A DNA stretch of 64,000 nt from Actinomycetota bacterium (GCA_016213645.1 JACQZY010000002.1:38663-102662), one strand, 5' to 3'. Shown: positions 1 to 9,109, counted from the stretch's first letter. The notes: generated by a model not told the origin, from the letters alone. Program-made: numbers and translations.

Positions 1-48
1 ACCGCTGGTAGGCGTCTGCCGACGCCGAAGCTCGCACGAGGTACCCAT

Positions 49-363
49 GTGATCGAGTTCTTTTTCTGGCGCGACTGCCCTTCGTACGAACGCGCGCTGG
101 CGTTGCTTCGCGCGGCGATGTCCGAATGCGGCGTGGACGAATCAGAACTTCGCGTGTCCGAGGTGGTGAGCGACGAAGACGCGCAACGCATGATGTTCCC
201 CGGCTCGCCAACGATCCGAGTGGACGGCGCCGACGTGCAGGATCCGGGCGATCAGCCAGTCGGCCTGACCTGCCGTCTGTATCGCAAGCGCGACGGCCGT
301 CACTCGCCCTTGCCCGACGAAGCCGACATCCGCGATGCGCTGACGCGCGCCTACGGCGGATAG
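49..363 (+). CDS. small thioredoxin-fold protein
   Basis: This 104-residue protein begins with a beta strand followed by W-R-D-C-P-S-Y, the layout of small thioredoxin/glutaredoxin-like proteins, but it has a single Cys where redox enzymes have CxxC. A cis-Pro is plausible in the F-P-G-S-P-T segment near residue 52. It is probably a thiol-binding or monothiol protein; the substrate is unknown. The GTG start is preceded by GAGG at a good distance. The frame stays open to the window edge, so a longer form cannot be excluded. The next gene begins 11 nt after the stop and is also thioredoxin-like, so the pair probably forms one operon. Confidence 0.72.
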   Translation: MIEFFFWRDCPSYERALALLRAAMSECGVDESELRVSEVVSDEDAQRMMFPGSPTIRVDGADVQDPGDQPVGLTCRLYRKRDGRHSPLPDEADIRDALTRAYGG

Positions 364-374
364 TCTGCTCGCCG

Positions 375-935
375 ATGATCGGCGAGTCCGCGAGCAAGCG
401 TCCAAATGGATTGAGGCCCGGCGCGAAAGCGCCGCCGTTCGCGCTGCCCGGCGTAGACGGCGAAATCCACTCCCTGCCGGCGCCCGGCGACGCCGCAGCC
501 ACGGTGATCGTCTTCACCTGCAATCACTGTCCCTACGCACTGGCCTGGCATGACCGCGTCGCCACCGCCGCCCGCGACTACGCCGACCGCAACGTTCGCT
601 TCTTCGCGATCAACGCAAATGACGCCACCCGCTATCCCGCCGACTCTTTCGAGGCGATGCGCGAGCGAGCGGCCGGCGATTCCTGGCCAATGCCCTACCT
701 GCACGACGCCGACCAGCGGGTCGCCCGCGCCTACGACGCCCAGACCACCCCGGATCTCTACGTCTTCGACCGCGATCTGAATCTCGTCTACAGCGGCGCC
801 CCCGACGCCGACTTCGACGACCTGTCGCAAAACGCCGCCTGGCTGCGCGACGCGCTCGACGCCACCCTCGCAGGCGCCGCCCCCGACCGACCCGAGACCG
901 GGCCGGTCGGATGCAGCATCAAATGGCGGGAGTGA
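375..935 (+). CDS. thioredoxin-like peroxiredoxin-family protein
   Basis: The 186-residue product has an AhpC/TSA-type thioredoxin fold: a G-A-K-A-P-P-F-A-L-P entry strand, then T-C-N-H-C-P-Y-A around residue 52, an active-site CxxC followed by Pro. The T-T-P-D-L-Y segment supplies the cis-Pro strand. Members of this family act as thiol oxidoreductases or peroxidases; the partner is not evident. A longer in-frame reading from position 126 would overlap the upstream gene almost completely, so the ATG at 375 is preferred. The last dozen residues are encoded by a hairpin almost identical to one on the other side of metF, so the C-terminal tail looks like a terminator that became coding. It converges on metF with a 17 nt overlap. 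Confidence 0.8.
   Translation: MIGESASKRPNGLRPGAKAPPFALPGVDGEIHSLPAPGDAAATVIVFTCNHCPYALAWHDRVATAARDYADRNVRFFAINANDATRYPADSFEAMRERAAGDSWPMPYLHDADQRVARAYDAQTTPDLYVFDRDLNLVYSGAPDADFDDLSQNAAWLRDALDATLAGAAPDRPETGPVGCSIKWRE
883..910. terminator. hairpin at convergent gene ends, copy 1
   Basis: A 12 bp stem with one mismatch encloses an AGAC loop. It lies just past the metF stop on the minus strand and inside the 3' end of the plus-strand thioredoxin-like gene. There is no U tract. Its right arm and following bases match the hairpin at 1882-1923 for 24 nt. Confidence 0.6.
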
Positions 936-1848
936 CCGAAGCCGCGGGGCGTTCCGCCCGATCCCACGGCCGTGCTGCCTTCAGCGCCGAGAGGATCGCC
1001 CAGGTGGCGGGCGACTTGTTGAGCGTGTAGAAGTGAATGCCCGGGGCGCCGCGTGCGAGCAGGTCAGCGCACTGCAAAGTGGCGTAGGCGACGCCAAGGT
1101 CGGTGATCGCCTCGGGGTCGTCGCGGCGGGCGTCCAGTTCAGCCATCAGCTGCGGAGGGATCGAGGCGCCGCACATGCTCGTGAAGCGCTTGATCTGCTC
1201 GTAGCCGGCGATCGGCATGATGCCGGGGATGATCGGCACCTCAATGCCGGCGGCGCGGGCGCGCTCGACGTAGCTGAAGTAGGCGTTGTTGTCGAAGAAC
1301 AACTGAGTTACGAGGAAGCTCGCGCCTGCATCGACCTTCTGCTTCGCAAAAGCCAGATCTGAATCGGCGCTCTCGGCCTCGGGGTGCGTCTCGGGGTAGC
1401 AAGCGGCGGCGATGCAGAAGTCGTAATCAGCCGCGATCAGCGAGACCAGCTCGTCGGCGTTGCCGAGGCCGCCTTCGGTGCGCACGAACCCCTGCTCTCC
1501 GGCCGGCGGGTCGCCGCGCAGGGCGATGACGTTCTGCACACCGGCGGCGGCGATCTCGTCCAAAACTTCGCGCAACTCGGCCACGGTCGCGCCGACGCAG
1601 GTGAAGTGGGCCATCGTCTCGATGCCCAGCTCGTTCTTGACGCGGCCGACGATCGCAATCGTGCGGTCGCGCGTGGAACCGCCCGCGCCGTAGGTGACGC
1701 TCACGAACGTAGGGTCCAATTCGCGCAGCTTGGCGACCGTGTCGAACAGGTTGGCCATGCCCTCGTCGGTCTTAGGCGGGAAGAACTCGAACGAGAACGT
1801 CGGCTTGCCGCCACCGGCATGTTCCGTGATCAGCTGGTCGATGCGCAT
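919..1848 (-). CDS. metF: methylenetetrahydrofolate reductase
   Basis: This 309-residue TIM-barrel flavoprotein reduces 5,10-methylene-THF to 5-methyl-THF for methionine synthesis. Family landmarks are S-F-E-F-F-P-P-K near residue 20, the V-T-Y-G-A-G-G-S-T segment near 52, the A-L-R-G-D-P-P turn near 112 and the T-Q-L-F-F-D segment near 180. Length matches bacterial MetF without the eukaryotic regulatory domain. The ATG at 1848 has no Shine-Dalgarno but has TACGAT six nt upstream, consistent with a leaderless message. It is monocistronic and bracketed by two near-identical hairpins. No S-box or other riboswitch is visible in the short upstream region. Confidence 0.95.
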   Translation of the reverse strand: MRIDQLITEHAGGGKPTFSFEFFPPKTDEGMANLFDTVAKLRELDPTFVSVTYGAGGSTRDRTIAIVGRVKNELGIETMAHFTCVGATVAELREVLDEIAAAGVQNVIALRGDPPAGEQGFVRTEGGLGNADELVSLIAADYDFCIAAACYPETHPEAESADSDLAFAKQKVDAGASFLVTQLFFDNNAYFSYVERARAAGIEVPIIPGIMPIAGYEQIKRFTSMCGASIPPQLMAELDARRDDPEAITDLGVAYATLQCADLLARGAPGIHFYTLNKSPATWAILSALKAARPWDRAERPAASVTPAI

Positions 1849-1854
1849 GCGGGC

Positions 1855-1860
1855 ATCGTA
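1855..1860 (-). promoter_or_regulatory. -10 box of metF
   Basis: TACGAT on the minus strand ends 6 nt before the metF ATG. This places the transcription start at or next to the start codon. Confidence 0.5.
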
Positions 1861-1881
1861 GTGCCCGCGCGGTCAACAGCG

Positions 1882-1923
1882 ACAGCATCCGACCGGCCCG
1901 AGACCGGGCCGGTCGGATGCTGT
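1882..1923. terminator. perfect 19 bp hairpin, copy 2
   Basis: A perfect 19 bp inverted repeat encloses an AGAC loop. It is the first structure after the stop of the large secreted protein on the minus strand, and it lies upstream of metF, so it should stop readthrough into metF. It lacks a U tract, as is common in high-GC actinobacteria. It shares its core with the hairpin at 883-910. Confidence 0.7.
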
Positions 1924-1958
1924 ATCCCGTGGCAATATTCGCGAATCGCTGAATCGTT

Positions 1959-4900
1959 CTAGTTTTGCACCAACACCGCCGACTGCAACGTCGCCTTGTG
2001 CGACGTCGAGGTGGTGTTGGTAGACCACTTTGCTTTCAGCGTCGTGCCGGCCGCGGCATGTCTGAGGTTGATCGTGTAGAGGTAGTTGATTGTGCTGTTG
2101 GTCTGCGAGGGCACGACATCCGTGTAAAACGGAATCGTGCTCGTCCCCCAGAACAGCTCGAGCTTGACCGGTTGGGCGGCGGTCGTGCTGGAGTTCGTCG
2201 CGCCTACGTAGAGCTTCAGCGTGCGCATCGTCGCTGAATCGGCAGGGACCGTGAAGGAAAAGCCGCGGCCAGTGGCCCCACCAGTGTTCGAGATACCGGT
2301 CAACACGTTTGAAGCGCTCGGCGTGGTGTCGCCGTTGGTCCACGAATAGGCGGTGGCCACGGGGTTGGTGGTGCCTGTGGCCTGTGAGAGCGTGCCCGTG
2401 CCCTCGTTGGTCGCGTTCGAGATCGCCGTGGCGCCGCTCTTGCCGATCGGCGTCAGCGACGCCGTAGTCGGCACGACCGCACCGCCCCAGTGAGCCCAGT
2501 CGAGGCTCGTCGCGGGGGAGCCATCGGTCGTCAAATTCGCCGACGCGGGAGCTGCGGAACGCGTCACACCAACCTTGTTGAGCGTTGCCGAGTACAGGCG
2601 CACCCGCGCCAGCGAGGTGTTTTGCGTCCAGCGCACGTTGAGCGTGTCATTTGGTTGCGGCGGACGCAGCGTGACCTGGTAGATGCGGTTCGCCGCGGTG
2701 GTAGTTGACGTCGTGCTGAAGGATCCGGCATCAGTCACGATCGTGCCCGGATCAGAAGACCAGTAAAGCTCGAGCTTGCCCGACTGCTGCGTAGACGTGG
2801 TCGACGATGCGATCACGCCGACGTACATCTTCAGCGTCATCGCCTCAGAGGTCTGCGCGCCGGAGACCGTGAAGCTCACTCCGCGGCCGACGCCGGCCTG
2901 GCCGGTGGTAATACCGGTGGCGGTACCCGATGAGCTGGCAGTCGGCGTTCCTCCCGACCAACTTACGGTCGGAGTCACCGAAGTCGACACCCGCGAGATC
3001 GTCGTGCCGGAGAGCACCGTCGAGACGTTCGAGATCCCCGCGCCACCAGACTTGTGATCCCAGGAGGTGGCCGTCGTTAGACCCCAGTGACTCCAGTCAT
3101 ATGGGCCTTCGGTTGAGAGGCTGTGGGTGCCGCTGGGAACGGTCAGCAGTGTTTTGTCGAGTTGCTGCGGAATGAGCACCGTGAACGTCGAGACCGCGGT
3201 GCCAATGTTGCCCGCGGCGTCGGTTGACTGCACGGTGACCGTGTGTGAGCCTGTGGCCAGCGGTCCGAGCGTTGCCGGGCAAGTCGCGAACGAACCCGTG
3301 TCGACCTTGCAGAGCTCGGTGTGGGATGAAACGTCGGTAACGCCGAAGGTGAGCGTCGGGCCCGTATTGGACGTCGACGACCCGTTGGCCGGAGAGCTGA
3401 TCGACACCGCGGGCGTAGTTGTATCCACTAACCACGAGGAAGATGCCACGCCGACCGAGACATTGCCAACGAGATCGGTTGCCCTTACACCGAGGCTATG
3501 CCAAGTCTCAAGCGTGACCCCTGAATAGGACTTCGGAGAAGTGCAGGGCGCGTACCCACCGTTGTCAAGCGAGCATTCGAACGTGCTCGGCTCGTCGGCC
3601 TGAAACGTGAAGGTCGGGCTAGTCGTATTTGTTGGACTCGGCGGCGCCGATGTGATCGTGGGGTTCGGAAGAGTGGTGTCGATCGTGAATGCCGAAGCCG
3701 GCGCCGAGTCCGCACTTTGATTGGAAGCATTGGTCACGTAGGCGACAACGTTTGAGTACGTGGCATCCGACAACCAGACGCCGGAAACGCAGCTCCACGT
3801 GCCACCGGCAACCGTGGCGGTACACAATGTCGTCGCACCGTTCTTCACCGTTACGGTGGTTCCGTTCTCGCCCTCTGTGCCGCTAAACGTCGGGAAGTGA
3901 TTACCGATCGTCGAGCCGTTCTGCGGCGATCCGGTTACCGCGGTAATTTGCGGAGCCGGCGGAATCTGGGCATTGGCCGTCACGAAAGCGCCCGCGGACG
4001 CCCAATTACCCATGTCGTCGACCGCAGAGACCGATATCGCGTACTGGTGCCCGTCGACAAGGCTGGCGTAGGTCACGCTCGGCGGGCTGCAGCTGCCGCT
4101 CGACACCGTCTGGGAGACAGTGTCGTCCAGCAGACTGCACCACACACTGTTTGCGCCGGCAGCGACGCTGAACGTCACCGTTAGCGAGGATGCCGCGACC
4201 TGCGTCCAGCTCGCCGGATATGAGATTGCCGGCGCCGGCGCCGCAGCCAGGGCGAAATCATCGCCCGGCCCGGTCGGGCGCGTGCCGTCGTTTGAAGTCA
4301 CGCGTACATGGCCCTGCAGCGTGTTCGAATGAAATATGAGCGGTGCGGGCGCCGTGATCGACGAATTCGAATTGACCGTGAAGCACTTCCCCTGGCTGGC
4401 ATCGGGCAGCATGCAGTTCGGAACCGTCGCGTTTAGTGGATCGGACGGTCCCCACCAGAAGGTGACGACAGTTGCGCCGGCAAAGCCGGAGCCGGAAATC
4501 GATACCTGAGTTCCAGCCGCGCCGCTGGAAGGTGAGACCGCGGTGACGGTCGGCGCGGTTTCTTGGTCAAAGTCGTCGCAGACCAACCGGCTAGCCGCGC
4601 CGGGTCGGCACCGATTCTGCGAAGCGGTGGTCACAGCTGCCGGTGTGATTGCTGGTGCTGCCAACTCCGAACCGAAGCGATTGCCGATTATCTCATTGTT
4701 GCCGATAGCGGTAGTCGCACCGGTCGAGCCCGCTTTGAATAACCCCGAGGCGTCTTGCCATCCGCCAACCAGAGGCTGCGACGCGAGATTAGACTCAAAT
4801 CGGTTGTATTGGAGATAGGCCATGACTTGCCCGGCCGGGTAGTCGCCACTCTCAACCCGGAAGAGCATCCTGCTGTTGGACGCGGTGTTACCGATAACCG

Positions 4901-6314
4901 AGTTGTTGAACCAGCTCGTATTGTGTTCCGAATATGCTCCGATGGCGGCTATCCACGCAAAATCGACTGTGTTATTCGCGATCGTGAGGTTCGCTGCGTA
5001 TCCCACGGTTTCAACTCCCGCGTCCCACATATTGTCGGCCGAATTCCTTACCACAACATCATTCACCTCATTTTCCATGACGACACCGTCGTCCGCGCCG
5101 TTCGGGAAAAAGCTATTGCCTGACGGTGGGTTGGCGGTGGCGCCATGAAGCGTGTTTCCGTCGATGACATTTCCAGAACCATTAGCGATCGCGATGTTCC
5201 CTGCTGTGCCTCTGTAAGACGCCGCAGTCAGAGTGTTTCCGCCGATGTAACTGTCCTGAACATCTGTGTAGAGGGTCTGACAGCCGTCCCCCGAGTTACC
5301 GATCACAGCTATCCGTGAACTGGAATATACGCTCAACGTGTTTGGGGTGCTTTGACCGGCCAATCCAAGGAAGAGGCTGCCGGTAATGGTTCCATCCGTC
5401 GAGTTGAGGATGTTCAATCCCCCGATCTGACCGACGTCGTTCGAGGCCGGAAACACGCAGCCGCGGATCAAGAAGCCGGACGCACCGGATACCTGAACGG
5501 CCGGAACGGCGTCGGTCGCGTTGACGCTATTGAGTTGACAGTCCAGACTGACGTTGTTGCCGATGATCGTCAGACACGAGCCCGTTCCGGCCGGCGCCAG
5601 AAGGTCCTGGCTAACCACGTAATGCCCACTCTGTAGCCCCTGCGCGCTGCACTGGCTGACCACCGTCGCGGTGCCTGTCGTCACCGAGAGGGGGTCGCTC
5701 AGCGGCGTGCTTCCGGAAAGCGTCTGCGCGGAGACGGTGTACGTGTACGCCGTTCCGGCCGACAACCCGGTATCGACGAAGTTCGTTTGCAGGCCGCTGG
5801 TAATCGGCAGCCCGACCGGCACGCCGTCCCTATAGACCGTGTAGCCCTGAACGCCGAGGATCGCGGGCGCCTGCCAGCGAAGGGCGACCTGCGTGACCCC
5901 GGCGGCATTCTTGCTGAGCCCGGTCGGGCGATCCTGTCCGTACCGGAACTTGGCGCCGACGTTGATCGCACTGGTGCCGTCCATCGTCGTCACGCGTACG
6001 TCAACAGTCCCTTCCGCGCCCGCCGGGGAGACCGCCGTGATCTGAGAGTCCGAGTCGACGGTCACGCTACTCGCCGCGTTCGCACCGAACGCGACGGTCG
6101 CCCCGGCAGTGAATCCCGAGCCCCTCACCTTGACCGTCGTCCCGCCGGCGGTCAGGCCGGTTGGCTTTCCGAACGTCGTCGTATCCGAAAGAGAAACCCC
6201 GAGCACCTGGGGTACGGCCGATGCCGAGGCACCACCGACGCCCAAAACCAACGAAATGGAACAAGCGAGCAGAAACGTAGTCGCAATTCTGCGGGCGTCG
6301 AGCAAACAAAACAT
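1959..6314 (-). CDS. large secreted TIG / FN3 / beta-helix / Ig-like protein
   Basis: This 1451-residue exported protein has a signal peptide with a hydrophobic core and likely cleavage after A-S-A-S-A (about residue 33). Then follow a TIG/IPT domain (about 35-125), a fibronectin-III-like domain (130-212) and an Asn/Gly-rich right-handed parallel beta-helix (225-570) of the NosD/PbH1 kind. After these come a second TIG domain (585-685) and several Ig/bacterial-Ig-like modules (690-1060). Two homologous C-terminal repeats of roughly 190 residues carry D-W-S-H-W-G and D-W-A-H-W-G near 1075 and 1273. There is no sortase or membrane anchor. The architecture suggests a surface or extracellular polysaccharide-binding or adhesive protein; no enzyme residues can be assigned. 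AGGGGG precedes the ATG, so this gene has a normal ribosome binding site. It is monocistronic and ends in a strong hairpin. Confidence 0.88.
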   Translation of the reverse strand: MFCLLDARRIATTFLLACSISLVLGVGGASASAVPQVLGVSLSDTTTFGKPTGLTAGGTTVKVRGSGFTAGATVAFGANAASSVTVDSDSQITAVSPAGAEGTVDVRVTTMDGTSAINVGAKFRYGQDRPTGLSKNAAGVTQVALRWQAPAILGVQGYTVYRDGVPVGLPITSGLQTNFVDTGLSAGTAYTYTVSAQTLSGSTPLSDPLSVTTGTATVVSQCSAQGLQSGHYVVSQDLLAPAGTGSCLTIIGNNVSLDCQLNSVNATDAVPAVQVSGASGFLIRGCVFPASNDVGQIGGLNILNSTDGTITGSLFLGLAGQSTPNTLSVYSSSRIAVIGNSGDGCQTLYTDVQDSYIGGNTLTAASYRGTAGNIAIANGSGNVIDGNTLHGATANPPSGNSFFPNGADDGVVMENEVNDVVVRNSADNMWDAGVETVGYAANLTIANNTVDFAWIAAIGAYSEHNTSWFNNSVIGNTASNSRMLFRVESGDYPAGQVMAYLQYNRFESNLASQPLVGGWQDASGLFKAGSTGATTAIGNNEIIGNRFGSELAAPAITPAAVTTASQNRCRPGAASRLVCDDFDQETAPTVTAVSPSSGAAGTQVSISGSGFAGATVVTFWWGPSDPLNATVPNCMLPDASQGKCFTVNSNSSITAPAPLIFHSNTLQGHVRVTSNDGTRPTGPGDDFALAAAPAPAISYPASWTQVAASSLTVTFSVAAGANSVWCSLLDDTVSQTVSSGSCSPPSVTYASLVDGHQYAISVSAVDDMGNWASAGAFVTANAQIPPAPQITAVTGSPQNGSTIGNHFPTFSGTEGENGTTVTVKNGATTLCTATVAGGTWSCVSGVWLSDATYSNVVAYVTNASNQSADSAPASAFTIDTTLPNPTITSAPPSPTNTTSPTFTFQADEPSTFECSLDNGGYAPCTSPKSYSGVTLETWHSLGVRATDLVGNVSVGVASSSWLVDTTTPAVSISSPANGSSTSNTGPTLTFGVTDVSSHTELCKVDTGSFATCPATLGPLATGSHTVTVQSTDAAGNIGTAVSTFTVLIPQQLDKTLLTVPSGTHSLSTEGPYDWSHWGLTTATSWDHKSGGAGISNVSTVLSGTTISRVSTSVTPTVSWSGGTPTASSSGTATGITTGQAGVGRGVSFTVSGAQTSEAMTLKMYVGVIASSTTSTQQSGKLELYWSSDPGTIVTDAGSFSTTSTTTAANRIYQVTLRPPQPNDTLNVRWTQNTSLARVRLYSATLNKVGVTRSAAPASANLTTDGSPATSLDWAHWGGAVVPTTASLTPIGKSGATAISNATNEGTGTLSQATGTTNPVATAYSWTNGDTTPSASNVLTGISNTGGATGRGFSFTVPADSATMRTLKLYVGATNSSTTAAQPVKLELFWGTSTIPFYTDVVPSQTNSTINYLYTINLRHAAAGTTLKAKWSTNTTSTSHKATLQSAVLVQN

Positions 6315-6419
6315 TGATTTCCCCCTCTGGGAGCCACGGTTACCCGCGAACTGGGTTTTAAGTCGATCACTCGTCTTAATGCACGAAAGGAAAAAACTAT
6401 GCGGAGAACTTTTTTGCTG

Positions 6420-6821
6420 TCAGCCCGGCGAATAAGAGCCGCGCGCCGGCCCGGTCTGCTCTTCTTCGTCGACCAGCACCTCGATCGGCAGTCCGGTCTC
6501 CACGAGTCCGCGACCGCCGCGCACGAAAGTCACGTCAACGGAGTCGTTTTGGCGATAGGTGCCGGCGATCGCAAGTGTGATCGAGAGCCAGCGGATGAAG
6601 CCGAGCTTGCCCTCTCGGCGCAGGCCGGCGAAGAAGTACAAGGCGTTGTTCTCGATCTCGTAGTCGTGCCCTTCGCGCTGCGGAACGCCGTTTACAAAGA
6701 CCTCAAACGGCGGCTCGGCACCTTCCGGCAGCGGCACGCGGGCGCGGCGCAGGCGCTCGCCTCCGTCGTCCGTTCCCGGCTCGGATCCGTCCCGGCCCGA
6801 CGGCCGCTCCGGTTCGCTCAT
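6420..6821 (-). CDS. conserved hypothetical protein coupled to citrate synthase
   Basis: The 133-residue protein has a polar, disordered N-terminus (about 40 residues) and then one compact domain containing F-E-V-F-V-N-G-V-P-Q and D-Y-E-I, with W-L-S-I-T-L-A near the middle. The first part resembles a beta-sandwich 'V-N-G' loop pattern seen in many unrelated families, so no family is assigned. Its ATG overlaps the stop of the citrate synthase gene as ATGA, so it is very likely translated by coupling. This overlap also excludes the longer in-frame start at 6929, which would lie inside gltA. There is no transmembrane segment or signal peptide, so it is probably cytosolic. Confidence 0.7.
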   Translation of the reverse strand: MSEPERPSGRDGSEPGTDDGGERLRRARVPLPEGAEPPFEVFVNGVPQREGHDYEIENNALYFFAGLRREGKLGFIRWLSITLAIAGTYRQNDSVDVTFVRGGRGLVETGLPIEVLVDEEEQTGPARGSYSPG

Positions 6822-8182
6822 CGCCCGAGCGCGCGCAGGTCGGCCGTGAGATCGCGGTCGCGGTGGCCGGTGTAGATCTGGCGCGGACGCGCGATCTTTG
6901 TCTCCGGGTCGTCGAGCATCTCCAGCCACTGGGCGATCCAGCCCGACGTGCGCGGGATCGCGAAAATAACCGTGAACATCGCGCGTGGAATGCCCAGCGC
7001 CTCGTAGATCAGCCCGCTGTAGAAGTCCACGTTCGGATAGAGCTTGCGCGAGGTGAAGTACTCGTCGTCGAGCGCGCGCTTCTCAAGCTCTACGGCCACG
7101 TCGAGCAGCGGATTGCCGCCGCCGCCGGTGACCTCGAGAACCTCGTCAACGTGCTTCTTGATGATCCGCGCACGCGGGTCGTAGTTCTTGTAGACGCGGT
7201 GGCCGAAGCCCATCAGGCGCTCTTTGCCGTTCTTCACGCCGTTCAGGAAGTCCGGCACTCGGTCGGTCCCACCAATCCGCGCGAGCATTTGGAGCACCGC
7301 TTCGTTGGCGCCGCCGTGCAGCGGTCCGTACAGCGCGGCCACGCCCGCCGCGACGGCCGAGTACGGATCGACCTGCGACGATCCCACCGCGCGCACCGCC
7401 GCCGTGGAGCAGTTCTGCTCGTGATCGGCGTGCAGGATGAAGAGCGTGTCGAGCGCCTTCGCCAGTCGTGGATCGGGTTCGTACTTGGTTTCGGTCATCT
7501 TGAAAAGCATGCCCATGAAGTTCCCGGCGTAGTCGAGGTCGTTGTCGGGATACACATACGGCATGCCCTGACTGTGGCGGTACGCGAAGGCCGCCAGCGT
7601 GGGCATCTTCGCGATCAGACGGATCGCCGCCATGCGGCGCTCTTCCGGGTCACCGATGTTCTTGGAGTCGGGGTAAAAGGTGGAAAGCGCGCCTACCGTC
7701 GCCAGCAGCATTCCCATCGGATGGGCGTCGTAACGAAAGCCCTCCAGAAACTCTTTGAGGTTCTCGTGCACAAACGTGTGCATCGTGATCTCGTGTGTCC
7801 ACGTTGCGAGTTGATCGTTGTTCGGCAACTCCCCGTGAACCAGCAGGTACGCAACCTCCAGATAGCTGGAGTGCTCGCAGAGCTGTTCGATCGGATAGCC
7901 GCGGTGTTGCAGCACGCCGGCGGCGCCGTCTATGTAGGTGATCGCGCTGCGGCACGACGCGGTGTTCAGATACGCCGGGTCATAGGTCATCAACCCGAAG
8001 TCGTCAGGGTTGGTTTTCATCTGACGCAAAGCAGTTGCGCGCAGCGTGCCTTCTTCGATCGGCAACTCGATGGATTCGCCGGTGCGATTGTCGGTGATCG
8101 TCACCGTCTGCGGGCGACCGTCGCCCGATCCGTTGGTCTGCTGTCCCGTCGCGTCTACGACTCCGACCTGCTCGTCCGACAT
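6818..8182 (-). CDS. gltA: citrate synthase
   Basis: The 454-residue enzyme condenses acetyl-CoA and oxaloacetate at the entry of the TCA cycle. Active-site elements are visible: L-H-A-D-H-E-Q-N-C-S-T near residue 250, the G-F-G-H-R-V-Y-K-N-Y-D-P-R-A oxaloacetate/CoA segment near 325, and the catalytic Asp in N-V-D-F-Y-S-G near 385. A beta-rich N-terminal extension before the catalytic fold is typical of type II (hexameric) citrate synthases. AAGGAG lies at a good distance before the ATG, so this gene has a true leader. It forms a two-gene operon with the hypothetical protein downstream. A TetR gene is divergent to it and could control it, though no evidence links them beyond position. Acetyl-CoA synthetase elsewhere in the window feeds the same step. 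Confidence 0.96.
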   Translation of the reverse strand: MSDEQVGVVDATGQQTNGSGDGRPQTVTITDNRTGESIELPIEEGTLRATALRQMKTNPDDFGLMTYDPAYLNTASCRSAITYIDGAAGVLQHRGYPIEQLCEHSSYLEVAYLLVHGELPNNDQLATWTHEITMHTFVHENLKEFLEGFRYDAHPMGMLLATVGALSTFYPDSKNIGDPEERRMAAIRLIAKMPTLAAFAYRHSQGMPYVYPDNDLDYAGNFMGMLFKMTETKYEPDPRLAKALDTLFILHADHEQNCSTAAVRAVGSSQVDPYSAVAAGVAALYGPLHGGANEAVLQMLARIGGTDRVPDFLNGVKNGKERLMGFGHRVYKNYDPRARIIKKHVDEVLEVTGGGGNPLLDVAVELEKRALDDEYFTSRKLYPNVDFYSGLIYEALGIPRAMFTVIFAIPRTSGWIAQWLEMLDDPETKIARPRQIYTGHRDRDLTADLRALGR

Positions 8183-8320
8183 TCGATTACTCCTTGGGGG
8201 CTTGTGGGGATGCTGACCACACGATATTTCAATTCATGAGATTATGGACCAACGAAGCGGTTTGTCGCGTCGTCTGCATCTGATCGGCCGGACGGCGCGG
8301 CTCCGAAAGGCACCTACCTA

Positions 8321-8330
8321 ATACGCGTAT
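8321..8330. promoter_or_regulatory. candidate operator ATACGCGTAT
   Basis: A perfect 10 bp palindrome lies in the gltA-tetR divergent region. It is immediately upstream of the predicted -10 box of the TetR gene. The position suits autorepression. Confidence 0.4.
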
Positions 8331-8333
8331 CGC

Positions 8334-8339
8334 TAAATT
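8334..8339 (+). promoter_or_regulatory. -10 box of the TetR gene
   Basis: TAAATT ends 8 nt before the ATG at 8348. No Shine-Dalgarno is present, so the message is probably leaderless. Confidence 0.5.
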
Positions 8340-8347
8340 GTGTAGCT

Positions 8348-8983
8348 ATGGAACGCCCAATTCGCAGTAGCGCGATGGCGACCCGCGGGCGAGCGGCCGT
8401 TATCGACCGAATATTGGCGGTCACCGGCGACGAGGCCCAGCGCGTCGGACCGGACCGGATTCGCATGGGCGAGGTTGCCGCTCGCGCCGGAATTTCACGC
8501 GCAAGCCTGTACCGCTACTTCGCTAACAAGGACGAGTTGATCCAGGCGTACACGATGCGCGAGCTCGACCATATTTTTGTCGGAATTGACGGCGCGATGG
8601 AGCCATATGAGGGTTTTGAGGACCGTCTTGGCGCAGCGTTCGCCTATGCGATTCCGGCGATGCGCGATCATCCGGTTTTCGTCGCCGTACTCGACATCGC
8701 CGAACGCCAGATCATGCGCACGACGCTGCAGTCCGGCGAGGTGCTTGGACACGCGCGTGACTTGGTGATGGAGCGCATCAACAATGGTGTGCGCGAAGGC
8801 CGTATTCGCATAGATCAGTTCGACGCCGCCGTGGCCGGCGAGTTGATGGCGCGAGTGGTGATCTCGCTGATGGCGACGCCCGAGAGCATCGCCCGGCTGG
8901 AGACCGGCGAGGACGCCAGGGATTTCGCCTCCCGTTACGTGCTACCGATGGTCACCAGCCTCGCGGCGCGCAACACCGTCTAG
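8348..8983 (+). CDS. TetR/AcrR family transcriptional regulator
   Basis: This 211-residue protein has an N-terminal TetR helix-turn-helix (about residues 15-65): M-G-E-V-A-A-R-A-G-I-S-R-A-S-L-Y-R-Y-F-A-N-K-D-E-L is split here into its two helices and the Tyr-Phe anchor. The C-terminal helical half, which would bind a ligand and dimerise, matches no specific subfamily by eye. It is divergent to gltA; a palindrome and a -10 box lie between the genes, so autoregulation is likely. A hairpin that can work in both directions follows about 125 nt after the stop. The regulated target and the ligand are unknown. Confidence 0.85.
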   Translation: MERPIRSSAMATRGRAAVIDRILAVTGDEAQRVGPDRIRMGEVAARAGISRASLYRYFANKDELIQAYTMRELDHIFVGIDGAMEPYEGFEDRLGAAFAYAIPAMRDHPVFVAVLDIAERQIMRTTLQSGEVLGHARDLVMERINNGVREGRIRIDQFDAAVAGELMARVVISLMATPESIARLETGEDARDFASRYVLPMVTSLAARNTV

Positions 8984-9109
8984 ACCACGGTCGCCGCACC
9001 GCTCTTCTCGGCAGAACCGCGACGAAAACTCGGCGCGGGCCACGCCCATGCGCAGCCCGCGGCCGGATCATCCGTCCCGCCGATACTAAATTTTTGACCG
9101 CAAAATCAA

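Noticed and set aside
126..374. Longer N-terminus for the second thioredoxin-like protein
   Set aside because: It would overlap the first gene almost completely and adds an Arg-rich segment with no fold.
6315..6420. Possible cyclic di-GMP riboswitch in the leader of the large secreted gene
   Set aside because: A stretch resembling GCGGGTAACCGTGG recalls the end of the Vc2 riboswitch, but the conserved GGGCAAA and GCAAAG parts are missing and no stem layout fits.
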